A stretch of DNA of 24,480 nt from Ruminococcaceae bacterium UBA6434. Lineage in GTDB: Bacteria; Bacillota; Clostridia; Oscillospirales; Acutalibacteraceae. Of the stretch, positions 15,701 to 23,244 are shown in pieces. The notes beneath the pieces are model-generated. The model was given only the letters and a program-made list of their open reading frames with translations. It did not search any database and was not told the origin of the DNA. The position numbers and the translations under genes were made by a program. How positions within the stretch are numbered: the first letter of the stretch is position 1; the number at the start of each line of letters is the position of its first letter. The stretch covers positions 833 to 25,312 of the forward strand of contig DJOQ01000049.1 of NCBI GenBank assembly GCA_002437245.1. The letters are read 5' to 3'.

Positions 15701-17762
15701 TACAAATAAGAGCTATGATGTTACAATAGGGAACCTTACCGTAGGCGCTTCCGGAATAGCTTCCGTTACATTAAACGGTGAAGATATAACATCTTCCCAC
15801 GACTCGTTTACAGTTTCCGAGAACGGAACTTATACCGTAGTTGTAACTGCAGGTAACGGTCTTACGGCAGAAGAGAGCATCGTTATAAACAATATCGATA
15901 AAATCGCTCCCACCGTAAACGGCATAACCGTTTTACACAAGGATATAGGCGGTGTCGCGAGAGAGGTTTCCGGAAGCTTCTTCAGCAAAGCCGACACTTT
16001 ATGCAAGTTCTTTAACAAGACAGTTGAAATTACCGTTGACGCGTCGGATGAAGGCGTATCCGGGCTTGATAAGGTCGAATATCGTTTTGTAGATGAAAAC
16101 GGTCAGCCGACAGACTCCGACTGGAGCGTTTACGACAGCGAAAACAAACCCGTCAAAGCCCCCGATTTCAAGGGCTTTGTAGAGGCAAGAGCTACCGATA
16201 AGGCGGGCAATGTTTCCGAGATACTCCGTTCCGACGGCGTGGTTATAGACGGCACGGCTCCCACTGATGTTACCGTTTCCGCTGTATACGGCGGCGATAA
16301 GGAATATCAAGAGGGCACTTGGAGCGCAACAGACGTAAATATAACCCTCTCCTCCGAGGCTTATTCGGGAATATACAAATATTATTACCGCGTTGACGGC
16401 GGCGAATGGCAGGAGCTTTCGGGCAATACCTTTACCGCAACCGAAACAGGCGAGCATAAATATGAATTTATGTCTGAGAGCTATGCGGCTCTTAACAGCA
16501 ATATAACCGAATTTACCGTTAAGATTGACCGTCAGGTACCCGTTATCCGTGTTTCGTTTGAGGGTACTTTCGGCAGATGGACCGGCGAGGGCGTTACATT
16601 TAACTTCTCCACCGAGGAAGAGTCGCTTTCGGGAATCAACTATTATTATGATAACGGAAACGGCTGGACTTTGATTGAGGGCGGCGCGAGCATTGAGATA
16701 ACCGATACAACCAACGCCGTTTACAGATTTAAAGCCGTAAATAACGCAGGCACCGAGAGCTATCCGTCGGACAACTACCACGTTATGATAGACGCCAAAG
16801 TTCCCGAAATAACTCTTACCCCCGAGGTTACCGATGTAACTCCTAACCCCTACAAGATAAATATAAGCACCGAGGTCGGCGAGTCGGGACTTCGCGAGGT
16901 CACCTGCAACGGTCAGGATATAACGAACGAGGACTCCTATACCGTATCGCAGAACGGCACATACGTATTTACCGTAGTAGGTAAAAACGGAAGAGTTACC
17001 ACAAAGATATTTACGGTTACCAATATCGACGGCGAAAAGCCCGTTCTTACCGTATCTTCTTACGGCAAGACAGGCGAGTGGACAAGCGGCGATGTTACAA
17101 TAGTTCTCTCGGCTACAAGCAATACAGGCGTTACATATTACTATGACGACGGCTCGGGCTTTAAAGAGATGGACGGCAGCGTTCTCAATATCGCCGAAAA
17201 CTGCAATAAGACTTATAAATTCAAAGCCGTTAATAAAGCGGGTATTGAGAGCGATATTTCGGACGGTATTGCCGTTATGATTGATAAGAGCGTTCCGACG
17301 GACGTAACGGTAACGGCGGCTTGCGGTGAAGAAAATGTGGCTTCCGGTTCGCTTGTAAGGCAGGATGTGACATTTACTCTCAGCTCTTCGGCACAGTCGG
17401 GCGTTAAGTATCAGTATTCGCTTAACGGCGGCGAGTGGACAGATATTGAGGGCAACACTCTCACCACAAACGGCAACGGAACATACAATTATAAATTCCG
17501 TGCTGTCAGCGGCTCGGGACTTGTCAGCGATAAGAGCGAGTTCAACGTACAGGTGAAAATACGTCCGTTCGGCGATGTAAATGACGACGGCGCAGCCGAC
17601 AGCACAGACTACGACCTTATAGTATATTATTCGCTCGGTATTATAACTCTTACCGATGATCAGCTTGCCGCTGCGGACCTCAACAAAGACGGTGTTGTCG
17701 ATCTCGCCGATGCCTCCGTACTTGACCTTGTTATTGCAGGTAAATATAATGCCGATGCATAA
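12735..17762 (+). CDS. Giant secreted Ig-like repeat protein with C-terminal type I dockerin
   Basis: This 1675-residue protein begins with a signal peptide (about 1-31, ending SYAA). Visible regions: an N-terminal beta domain with a helical insert (about 32-195); a run of Big_2-like Ig domains (about 195-705; typical motifs SSDPSIATVDANGLVKG and SVDSNGVVTGISAGETTL); two Big_3-like domains (about 705-890; YIEGNTELDLTGMEVK and YLEGDKTLDLSGLKVK); then five copies of a GxWTxxDVTF...YYFKAVNxxGIES module (near 893, 1193, 1279, 1446 and 1537) mixed with two TLTPxVT...NGxDIT modules (near 988 and 1357). The end (about 1612-1675) is a dockerin: GDVNDDGAADSTDYDLI and DLNKDGVVDLADASVLDL, with Asp/Asn at calcium positions 1, 3, 5, 9 and 12 of each hand. 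Dockerins bind cohesins, but no cohesin or catalytic domain is seen, so it is probably an adhesive or structural partner. It is monocistronic. Confidence 0.9.
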   Translation: MQKTSTKLLSVILSVLMLLTLIPSALVSYAAGVTLNITDESGNDITDIQQLTEYKTLQLKYTTAGDLPEGTTVKWVSNLPLLADVDDNGKVTAYDSSKTAIIQLWLDENVRVLPLVGDKMADEIMKQLESSGVDLDSMNDDVIVSIVRGIAGDTLADSLASALANMNVEITATIYDANGTKLASDTVKVKVQKSVVANVLPTGTHITNKKSVPLTVAVGKTVQLYGAVTPVRLKHSVKWEMGGSIFDTSSGKRATVSDTGLVTFTAAGSVTIRAYDASNVAFVDTITFNVVEQKDLPVESFDIISGTKTVTDSTVSVGEGSTTQLAITNVVPAGAYAGDLTWEIADKSIAVVDASGTVTGLDGGDGLIEYSKSTTLTATAGGVSKNVTIKVTRAGVVGTISSVEIEGNSAVPNDTSTTYKANVLPSRLNTNSSVKREWGLTNPDTNEIIWASSSAPAETKLATLTSDGVFTPKSSGISEIHVRATLNDKTVEDSLTVTAGKAITDFSISGSTTVNESKTTQLAIANIAPSDYDKALLGTVVWTSSDPSIATVDANGLVKGLDSGGTAIWNNKKVTITATIGSISKSVEITVRGNSIRHLTGVTITGNDYVIKDFPVTYIAKFSPERISVDKQRWGLNKDDGSAPWVSDWNIGDVNQKNAFASVDSNGVVTGISAGETTLHAFGRNGVTKIDGAYVETQKDITVVEIEPQSIAFTAPTKTDYIEGNTELDLTGMEVKLTYNRADIAEYYGEEAANAYTDDQLSVPVTDYTVSTVNTSILDSEQYIIVNVVRAGKTYHAIFPITVHSKAVTSIELENPKKDYLEGDKTLDLSGLKVKANYSNADSEYVTDYTVDTSSFDPELLDVEQNITVTYTHAGRSASASFPVIVYGKPVVSVDTGDYKGGWTSKDVTFTLSSTHELDGVKYYFKTDSAGVEMAMEGNTLTVNVNSNDTYYFKAVNSKGIESEYTAGYTVMRDDIEPSFTLTPAVTELTNKSYDVTIGNLTVGASGIASVTLNGEDITSSHDSFTVSENGTYTVVVTAGNGLTAEESIVINNIDKIAPTVNGITVLHKDIGGVAREVSGSFFSKADTLCKFFNKTVEITVDASDEGVSGLDKVEYRFVDENGQPTDSDWSVYDSENKPVKAPDFKGFVEARATDKAGNVSEILRSDGVVIDGTAPTDVTVSAVYGGDKEYQEGTWSATDVNITLSSEAYSGIYKYYYRVDGGEWQELSGNTFTATETGEHKYEFMSESYAALNSNITEFTVKIDRQVPVIRVSFEGTFGRWTGEGVTFNFSTEEESLSGINYYYDNGNGWTLIEGGASIEITDTTNAVYRFKAVNNAGTESYPSDNYHVMIDAKVPEITLTPEVTDVTPNPYKINISTEVGESGLREVTCNGQDITNEDSYTVSQNGTYVFTVVGKNGRVTTKIFTVTNIDGEKPVLTVSSYGKTGEWTSGDVTIVLSATSNTGVTYYYDDGSGFKEMDGSVLNIAENCNKTYKFKAVNKAGIESDISDGIAVMIDKSVPTDVTVTAACGEENVASGSLVRQDVTFTLSSSAQSGVKYQYSLNGGEWTDIEGNTLTTNGNGTYNYKFRAVSGSGLVSDKSEFNVQVKIRPFGDVNDDGAADSTDYDLIVYYSLGIITLTDDQLAAADLNKDGVVDLADASVLDLVIAGKYNADA

Positions 17763-17787
17763 TTTATAATCCGCAAAAAGGCAAATG

Positions 17788-17824
17788 AAAAACGCTTATT
17801 CCGTTATGGGAATAAGCGTTTTTT
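17788..17824. terminator. Bidirectional terminator between the Ig-like gene and DUF2804 gene
   Basis: AAAAACGCTTATTCC (17788-17802) pairs exactly with GGAATAAGCGTTTTT (17809-17823) around a six-base loop. There are T runs on both strands, so it can stop the plus-strand Ig-like gene and the convergent minus-strand DUF2804 gene. Confidence 0.9.
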
Positions 17825-17849
17825 GCATCGTAAGGAACCGATTGTTTTA

Positions 17850-18887
17850 TCAGAACTTGTTGTGAACCTTTTCGCAGAATGCGTACATATCCTTTATGTG
17901 AAGCTCCGTGCCGTCGTCAAGGACCGCCTTGCCGCTCCAAAGACCGTGTACCTGATGCGTTTTCATACCGAAGAGATTGAGCGGAAGCAGATTTGTGTAG
18001 TGGTCGTAGTATGGCTTCATAGTCATATCGAGTCTGCCGTCCTCCGATATAAAATGCCATTCATCCATCCATCTGCCGCCCTCTTCAGGGTCTTTCTCAA
18101 GATGTACGGCGCCTATTTTGTGACATTTGCCGTCATAGAATATAGCGGTTTCGGTAGCGTTTGACTCATCGCCGAAGCCCCATGTAAGCTCAAAGCCGAA
18201 GAGCTTGCCGTCAAGATATGTGCTGCCGTTGCCCCAGTACCAAGTATTTGTGTGAGGCCACACACCGCGACCCCAGTCAAGAACCGTAAAGGTTTTGTCC
18301 TTTGTAAAGGTATATTTCTCATTTCCGGCAACTACGGTGCCCTCGGTTGCAAGGCAGTTGAGCTTTTGGGTCAGGAAGAAGCAGCCCTGCTCTTTAAACG
18401 GGATGGCTATGGTTATGCTCTCGTGCTCCGGGAGCTTGTAGCAGGTAACATCGAGTTTAACCTTTTTGCCCGAAGCCGTGCCCTCAAAATAAAGGCGTCT
18501 CTCCGTCTCGCGGACATCATATATTATTTTTGTTCCGCAGCGTTTATACTCGGTGTAATTCGGAACGTCTCCGTTTTTGCTGAGCCTGTTTTTATGCGGA
18601 GTGAAAAGCTCTGTCGCCATACCGCTTATTTTTTTGCCGGTCTTGAGGTTGACAAGGCCGAAAGTGGCACAGGTGGCAAGCGATATGTTGAAGAAATTGA
18701 GCTGTATCATTATGTTTCCGTCGCTTATCTGGTAATAATCCCACTCCTTGAGGCGCATAGTGTTTTCACGCTTTATCATCTCGGGATTATATCTGAAAAG
18801 ATTGTGCTTGCAATAGCCGGGCTTTGCAACATTTCCGTCCGGCATAAGAAGAACGGTGCTTTCTTTTATTTCGGTCTGCTTGTTCAT
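17850..18887 (-). CDS. DUF2804 family protein
   Basis: The protein has 345 residues from the ATG at 18887. A TTG nine bases further upstream (18896) is possible, but GAGGAG at 18905-18900 is then only three bases away; the ATG has about 12. The family is recognised from its tryptophan-rich signature TVLDWGRGVWPHTNTWYWG (about residues 215-235) and the following GFELTWGFGDESNATE, close to the usual length of about 330-350 residues. DUF2804 proteins are cytosolic (no signal peptide is visible here) and have no established activity that I can state. The gene is alone: convergent to the Ig-like gene and divergent from the acyltransferase-like gene, with its own good promoter. Confidence 0.85.
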   Translation of the reverse strand: MNKQTEIKESTVLLMPDGNVAKPGYCKHNLFRYNPEMIKRENTMRLKEWDYYQISDGNIMIQLNFFNISLATCATFGLVNLKTGKKISGMATELFTPHKNRLSKNGDVPNYTEYKRCGTKIIYDVRETERRLYFEGTASGKKVKLDVTCYKLPEHESITIAIPFKEQGCFFLTQKLNCLATEGTVVAGNEKYTFTKDKTFTVLDWGRGVWPHTNTWYWGNGSTYLDGKLFGFELTWGFGDESNATETAIFYDGKCHKIGAVHLEKDPEEGGRWMDEWHFISEDGRLDMTMKPYYDHYTNLLPLNLFGMKTHQVHGLWSGKAVLDDGTELHIKDMYAFCEKVHNKF

Positions 18888-18924
18888 TTTATCCAAAATC
18901 TCCTCGCTTAATAAATTTTATATT

Positions 18925-18953
18925 ATTATACTCTAATATAAATACAAATTCAA
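18925..18953 (-). promoter_or_regulatory. Sigma-A promoter for the DUF2804 gene
   Basis: Read on the minus strand, TTGAAT (18953-18948) and TATAAT (18930-18925) are exactly 17 bases apart, and the start point would fall about 25-30 bases before the ATG. It is one of the best promoter matches in the window. Confidence 0.75.
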
Positions 18954-19059
18954 TCTGTAATTTTTTGTGAGAAGTACACAATCACCGCTTTTACGATTAT
19001 CAACATCTGTTTAGTAACTTGACATATTATGTAAAATGTAAATTTTTCGCAAAAAAAAG

Positions 19060-19088
19060 TTTATTTCTAAAATGATTTGTATTATACT
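19060..19088 (+). promoter_or_regulatory. Weak candidate promoter for the acyltransferase-like gene
   Basis: TATACT at 19083-19088 has TTTATT 17 bases upstream (19060-19065), 32 bases before the ATG at 19121. The -35 match is poor. A perfect TTGACA at 19019-19024 lies further up but has no good -10 at 16-18 bases. The AT-rich divergent gap 18888-19120 holds no other feature I can support. Confidence 0.35.
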
Positions 19089-19120
19089 ATTTAGGTAAAG
19101 TTTTGTATGGAGGAATACTT

Positions 19121-20707
19121 ATGGCAAAGAATAAGATGAAAAAAACCAATACCATACATTTCGGTATACAGCGCAAGATAGTCGCAAATATGACGACCGA
19201 ATCGTGGGCGAATGTTCCGCACGTTACATACAACTACGAGCCGGACGTTACCGAATTAATGATAGAATATAAAAGGTTAAATGAAGATTGTCCGCCCGAA
19301 AAAAAGGTAACTTTAAATACCCTTATGCTCAAAATAATAGTTGAGGGGCTCAAAGCCGACCCGATTATGAATTCTCATATTGAGTTTGACCGCAAGCTCG
19401 TCAGAGGCGAAATACATACCTTTGAAAACATTGACATTTCTATGCCTATGGTTCTGCCGAACGGCGAGATGATGACAATAAATCTTCATAACTTTGAAAA
19501 CAAAAATCTTGATGAGATGGTAGCGTATATTGCGGACGTAAACCGCCGCGTTGCGAACACCAATCTTGATGAAGTTATGTTTGACGTTTCGCTCGACAAC
19601 ACCCTTACCGCTTTAAAGCAGGGCAAAATCAAGCAGACTCTGTACCGTCTTATCGGGTCAAAGACCGGCAAGCACAAGGTAAAGACACTCAGCGGCAAGG
19701 AAAAGAGTAATTACTATAAAATTCCCGAAAAGGACAGACTTACAAAGCACGATATTGAGCAGGGCACCATAACCGTTTCAAATATAGGTTCGGTTTACCG
19801 TGCGCAGCGCGGTGAAACCTGCCTGCTTGAAATTGTACCGCCGCAGGTCTGCGCCATAGCGGTAGGCGCCGTTCAGGATAAGCCCGTAGTCGTTGCAAAC
19901 GAAGCAGGCGAAAAGGAAATTGCCATTCGTCAGGTTATGCCGCTTTGTATTGCTTTTGACCACAGAGCGCTTGATTTCGGCGAGATAGTTCCGTTTATTA
20001 AACGTCTTGACGAGATATTCGCAGCTCCCGAAATAATCCATACTTGGCGCAGCACCGGTATCAGCGAAGAGCATATGGCTGAAATAAAGGTTGAGCGTGA
20101 ACAGCGTGAAGCCAAGTACGAGCAGAGCAAGGAACGTGAAAAAGCTCGCAAAGAGGCTGAAAAGGCTGCCGAAAAAGCTCGTAAAGACGCCGAAAAGGCG
20201 CGCAAAGATGCCGAAAGGGCTGAGCGTGACGCCGCAGAAAAAGCCGAGAAAGCGCGTAAGGACGCGGAAAAGGCAGAGCGCGACGCTGCCGAAAAGGCGA
20301 AAAAAGCCGAAGAAAAGGTAAAAAAAGAGGCTGAAAAAGCGCGTAAGGATGCCGAAAAAGCCGAGCGTGACGCCGCAGAAAAGGCTGAAAAGGCACGCCG
20401 CGAGGCAGAAAAAGCCAAAATAGACGCCATAGCCAAGGCGGAAAAAGCAAAACGCGATGCCGAGGAAAAGGCGCGCAAGGAATCCGAAAAAGCCCGTAAA
20501 GAAGCCGAAAAGGCAAAAGCCAAAGCGGCAGAGGCAAAGGCAAAAGCCGAAAAAGCCCGTAAAGCGGCAGAAGAAATCAAGACCGATAAAGCCGAAAAAG
20601 AGGCGGAAGAAGCCGAAAAGGCGGCAGAAGAGGCTGAGAAAGAGGCAGAAAAGGACGAAGCGATTGCCGAGCAGACCGAAAAGGCTGCGGAAAGCAAGGA
20701 AAACTGA
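19121..20707 (+). CDS. Lipoyl-less E2-type acyltransferase with long charged helical tail
   Basis: This 528-residue protein starts at ATG 19121, seven bases after GGAGG; an earlier TTG at 19103 lies before that site and is rejected. Residues about 10-310 resemble the catalytic domain of 2-oxoacid dehydrogenase acyltransferases (CoA-dependent, CAT-like fold): ANMTTESWANVPHVT at the start, TVSNIGS, LEIVPPQVCAIAVGAV, and the active-site segment DHRALDFG with His281 and Asp285 where E2 enzymes have DHRxxDG. There is no lipoyl domain and no E1/E3-binding domain, and no dehydrogenase genes are nearby, so it is not a standard complex subunit; the acyl acceptor is unknown. Residues about 337-528 are nearly all Lys, Glu, Ala, Arg and Asp in EKARKDAEKAERDAAEKA-type repeats, predicted as one very long helix or coiled coil. 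No signal peptide is seen. The nucleotidyltransferase gene follows after 28 bases, probably co-transcribed. Confidence 0.8.
   Translation: MAKNKMKKTNTIHFGIQRKIVANMTTESWANVPHVTYNYEPDVTELMIEYKRLNEDCPPEKKVTLNTLMLKIIVEGLKADPIMNSHIEFDRKLVRGEIHTFENIDISMPMVLPNGEMMTINLHNFENKNLDEMVAYIADVNRRVANTNLDEVMFDVSLDNTLTALKQGKIKQTLYRLIGSKTGKHKVKTLSGKEKSNYYKIPEKDRLTKHDIEQGTITVSNIGSVYRAQRGETCLLEIVPPQVCAIAVGAVQDKPVVVANEAGEKEIAIRQVMPLCIAFDHRALDFGEIVPFIKRLDEIFAAPEIIHTWRSTGISEEHMAEIKVEREQREAKYEQSKEREKARKEAEKAAEKARKDAEKARKDAERAERDAAEKAEKARKDAEKAERDAAEKAKKAEEKVKKEAEKARKDAEKAERDAAEKAEKARREAEKAKIDAIAKAEKAKRDAEEKARKESEKARKEAEKAKAKAAEAKAKAEKARKAAEEIKTDKAEKEAEEAEKAAEEAEKEAEKDEAIAEQTEKAAESKEN
20129..20704 (+). repeat. Coding repeat: charged Lys/Glu/Ala helix tail
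   Basis: About 190 codons are built from degenerate repeats of EKARKDAEKAERDAAEKA type; the core block occurs three times (roughly 20167-20270, 20240-20300 and 20330-20400) with silent and conservative changes. The spacing of Glu and Lys suits i to i+4 salt bridges of a single long alpha helix. The skewed base content keeps other frames open on both strands, producing long false frames here. Confidence 0.8.
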
Positions 20708-20735
20708 GCCAAGGGGCGCAAAAGGAGAAAAAATA

Positions 20736-21620
20736 ATGGGTAAAGATGTAACTTTAGTTGTTATGGCTGCCGGTATGGGCAGCCGTTTCGGCGGATTAAA
20801 ACAGCTTGAGCCGATAGGGAAAAACGGTGAGGTTATACTTGATTTTTCGGTTTACGATGCGGTAAAAGCCGGATTCAATAAGGTTGTTTTTGTTATAAAA
20901 CACGCAATCGAGGATGATTTTAAGCGTATAGTCGGTTCTCGTATAGAAAAAAAGGTTAAAGTAGAGTATGTTTTTCAGGAGACGGATGTTTTGCCCGAGG
21001 GCTTTTCTTGCCCCGCAGACCGCCAAAAGCCGTGGGGAACGGCTCATGCAATACTCTGCTGCAAAGATGTTGTCAAAGAGCCTTTTGCGGTTGTAAATGC
21101 CGACGATTACTACGGCAGAAGTGCATTTAAAAAGATTTACGACGAGCTGTCGTCTGACTCCGATGATTACTGTATGGTGGGGTTCCGGCTTAAAAATACC
21201 CTTACGGAAAACGGTACGGTTTCGCGCGGAGTGTGTGTGACAAACGGAAATATCCTTGAGAGTGTTACCGAATACACAAAGATTCGCAGCGACTGTTCGT
21301 TTACCGCAGACGACGGTAAATCTTGGAACAAATTGTCGCCCGACACTGTTGTTTCGATGAATCTTTGGGGATTTCGTCCCGACGTATTCAAATACATAGA
21401 GGACGGATTTGTTTCGTTCCTCAAAGAAAAGCTGAATGTGCCGAAATCCGAGTATTATCTCCCGTCCGTCGTATCTTCTCTTATCGAGAGCGGAACCAAA
21501 AGGGTAAATGTTCTCGTTGCTGAGGATAAGTGGTACGGCGTAACGTATAAGGAGGATAAGCCGGCGGTAGTAGCTTCGATAGGCGAGCTTATCGACAAAG
21601 GATATTATGACGGAATATAA
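20736..21620 (+). CDS. Sugar-phosphate nucleotidyltransferase-like protein
   Basis: This 294-residue protein starts at ATG 20736, eight bases after AGGAG (20723-20727). It has the Rossmann-like nucleotidyltransferase signature near the N-terminus: VVMAAGMGSRFGGLKQLEPIG (about 8-28; glycine-rich loop, Arg17, Lys22), and the metal-binding Asp pair in VVNADDYYG (about residues 124-132). These enzymes join an NTP and a sugar phosphate to make NDP-sugars; the sugar and nucleotide cannot be told from sequence alone. There are no hexapeptide repeats, unlike GlmU. The length fits the short single-domain family common in Clostridia and Bacteroidetes. It is probably co-transcribed with the acyltransferase-like gene (28-base gap). 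An open frame running in from 20457 is out of register with the real upstream protein and is not an N-terminal extension. Confidence 0.85.
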   Translation: MGKDVTLVVMAAGMGSRFGGLKQLEPIGKNGEVILDFSVYDAVKAGFNKVVFVIKHAIEDDFKRIVGSRIEKKVKVEYVFQETDVLPEGFSCPADRQKPWGTAHAILCCKDVVKEPFAVVNADDYYGRSAFKKIYDELSSDSDDYCMVGFRLKNTLTENGTVSRGVCVTNGNILESVTEYTKIRSDCSFTADDGKSWNKLSPDTVVSMNLWGFRPDVFKYIEDGFVSFLKEKLNVPKSEYYLPSVVSSLIESGTKRVNVLVAEDKWYGVTYKEDKPAVVASIGELIDKGYYDGI

Positions 21621-21636
21621 AAAGAACAATAAAATT

Positions 21637-21669
21637 AACGGCTGTAAGGTTTGCTCTTACAGCCGTTTT
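21637..21669. terminator. Bidirectional terminator between nucleotidyltransferase and comM
   Basis: AACGGCTGTAAG (21637-21648) pairs exactly with CTTACAGCCGTT (21656-21667) around a seven-base loop. A short T run follows on the plus strand and an AATTTTATT tract on the minus strand. It lies between convergent stop codons. Confidence 0.8.
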
Positions 21670-21685
21670 GTGTTGCGTTTGTTTA

Positions 21686-23218
21686 TTATTCCTTCCAGAA
21701 TTTTCGGTCGAGGCTTCTGTACTGCACAGCCTCGGCTATGTGTTTGGTGTCTATTACGTCGCTGACGTCGAGATCGGCTATTGTACGCGCTACTCTCAGC
21801 ACCTTGTCATAAGCTCTTGCCGAAAGTCCCAATTTGTCAAATGAGAGGCGCAGTATGTTTGCCGCAGACGAGGTCAAAATGCAGTATTTTCTCGTGAGCG
21901 CCGAGTCCATTTTTGCATTGCAGGTAACGTTTGTTCCCTTAAAGCGGCGGCGCTGTATTTCCCGCGCCTTATTTACACGCTCCTTAATCTGAGCCGACCG
22001 TTCCTCCGAGCCGTCCTTTTGAGACAGCGCGTCAAAATCGACCGGCGGAACTTCGATATGTATGTCGAGCCTGTCAAGCAGAGGACCCGATACTCTTGAA
22101 AGATATTTTTGCGGCGCGCCCTTAGGGCAGGTGCATTTTCTTGTCGGATGACCGAAATAACCGCACGGACACGGGTTCATGGCACATACAAGCATAACGC
22201 TGCACGGATATGAAAATGTTGCGGCAACGCGCGCTATTGTTATTTTACCGTCCTCTATCGGCTGGCGTAAAACCTCCATTGATGTCCTCGAAAATTCGGG
22301 CAGTTCGTCAAGAAACAGTACGCCGTTGTGCGCCAAAGATATTTCTCCGGGACGCGGTACCGTGCCGCCGCCGGAAAGTCCGGCAGGGGAGACGGTGTGG
22401 TGCGGCGAGCGGAAAGGACGCGCTTTTATAAGCGATATTCCCTTGGGCAAAACGCCTGCCACCGAGTATATATTGGTTGTTTCAAGAGATTCTTCAAATG
22501 TCATATCGGGCAAAATCGACGGTATACGTTTCGCGAGCATACTCTTGCCTGAGCCCGGAGGGCCTATCATCATAACATTGTGACCGCCTGCGGCGGCTAC
22601 CTCTAATGCTCTTTTGGCTTCGTGCTGACCCTTGACGTCGGAGAAATCCGGCAAATTATCGGGCAGGCTGTAGGATTTAAAATCGGACTCGGAAACGGGC
22701 AATATTTTTTCTCCGCCCGTGAGATGTGACAGCAGCTGCCCGACGTTTTTTACGGGATATACGGTTATGCCGCGCACAACCGCGCCCTCGGCGGCGTTCG
22801 GAGCGGGAATGTATATTTCTTTTACACCGCAACGCTGCGCCTTAATTACCATCGGCAAAACGCCGTTTATTCTGCGAACCTCTCCGTTTAACGACAGTTC
22901 ACCCAAAAAAGCCGAGCTGTCGGTATCACAGGTCAGTTGCCCCGTGGATTTGAGTATTGCCGTCAGAATAGGGAGGTCGTAAATCGGCCCCTCTTTTTTT
23001 ATGTCCGCCGGTGCAAGATTTATGGTAATTCGCGACGGCGGAAAATCAAATCCGTTGTTTTTTATGGCGGAGCGGACTCTTTCGCGGCTCTCGCTTACCG
23101 CCGTGTCGGGAAGTCCTACAACGTCAAATCGCGGCATACCGCCGGAAATATCGGCTTCAACTCCCGTCATATAGGCTTCCATACCGAAAAGCCCGACGCT
23201 TATGATTTTAGCAAACAT
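21686..23218 (-). CDS. comM: ComM/YifB family Mg-chelatase-like AAA+ ATPase
   Basis: This 510-residue protein is the usual full length for the family. ATG 23218 has AAGGGG upstream on the minus strand. The N-terminal ChlI-like domain begins MFAKIISVGLFG with VVGLPDTAVSESRERVRSAI. The ATPase has Walker A GPPGSGKS (about 218-225) and a Walker B in NGVLFLDELPEF. The Cys-rich CAMNPCPCGYFGHPTRKCTCP lies between Walker B and the sensor region, and the C-terminal Mg_chelatase_C segment ends DRKFWKE. In naturally competent bacteria ComM is a hexameric helicase that promotes branch migration during integration of DNA; the family is widespread beyond competent species and its role here is uncertain. 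It follows obg after 26 bases, so the two are probably co-transcribed. Confidence 0.93.
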   Translation of the reverse strand: MFAKIISVGLFGMEAYMTGVEADISGGMPRFDVVGLPDTAVSESRERVRSAIKNNGFDFPPSRITINLAPADIKKEGPIYDLPILTAILKSTGQLTCDTDSSAFLGELSLNGEVRRINGVLPMVIKAQRCGVKEIYIPAPNAAEGAVVRGITVYPVKNVGQLLSHLTGGEKILPVSESDFKSYSLPDNLPDFSDVKGQHEAKRALEVAAAGGHNVMMIGPPGSGKSMLAKRIPSILPDMTFEESLETTNIYSVAGVLPKGISLIKARPFRSPHHTVSPAGLSGGGTVPRPGEISLAHNGVLFLDELPEFSRTSMEVLRQPIEDGKITIARVAATFSYPCSVMLVCAMNPCPCGYFGHPTRKCTCPKGAPQKYLSRVSGPLLDRLDIHIEVPPVDFDALSQKDGSEERSAQIKERVNKAREIQRRRFKGTNVTCNAKMDSALTRKYCILTSSAANILRLSFDKLGLSARAYDKVLRVARTIADLDVSDVIDTKHIAEAVQYRSLDRKFWKE

Positions 23219-23244
23219 TTTTATACCCCTTTTATACCGAAGTT

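Noticed and set aside
19930..20721. 263-codon minus-strand open frame rich in Ser, Ala and Phe
   Set aside because: It is an artefact of the repetitive Lys/Glu/Ala codons on the opposite strand, with no ribosome site and low-complexity product.
20457..20735. Open frame continuous with the nucleotidyltransferase, giving an extra ~93 Arg/Lys/Pro-rich N-terminal residues
   Set aside because: It overlaps the charged-tail coding region of the acyltransferase-like gene in another frame. The nucleotidyltransferase has its own ATG at 20736 with AGGAG, and the family starts at the VVMAAGMGSR strand.
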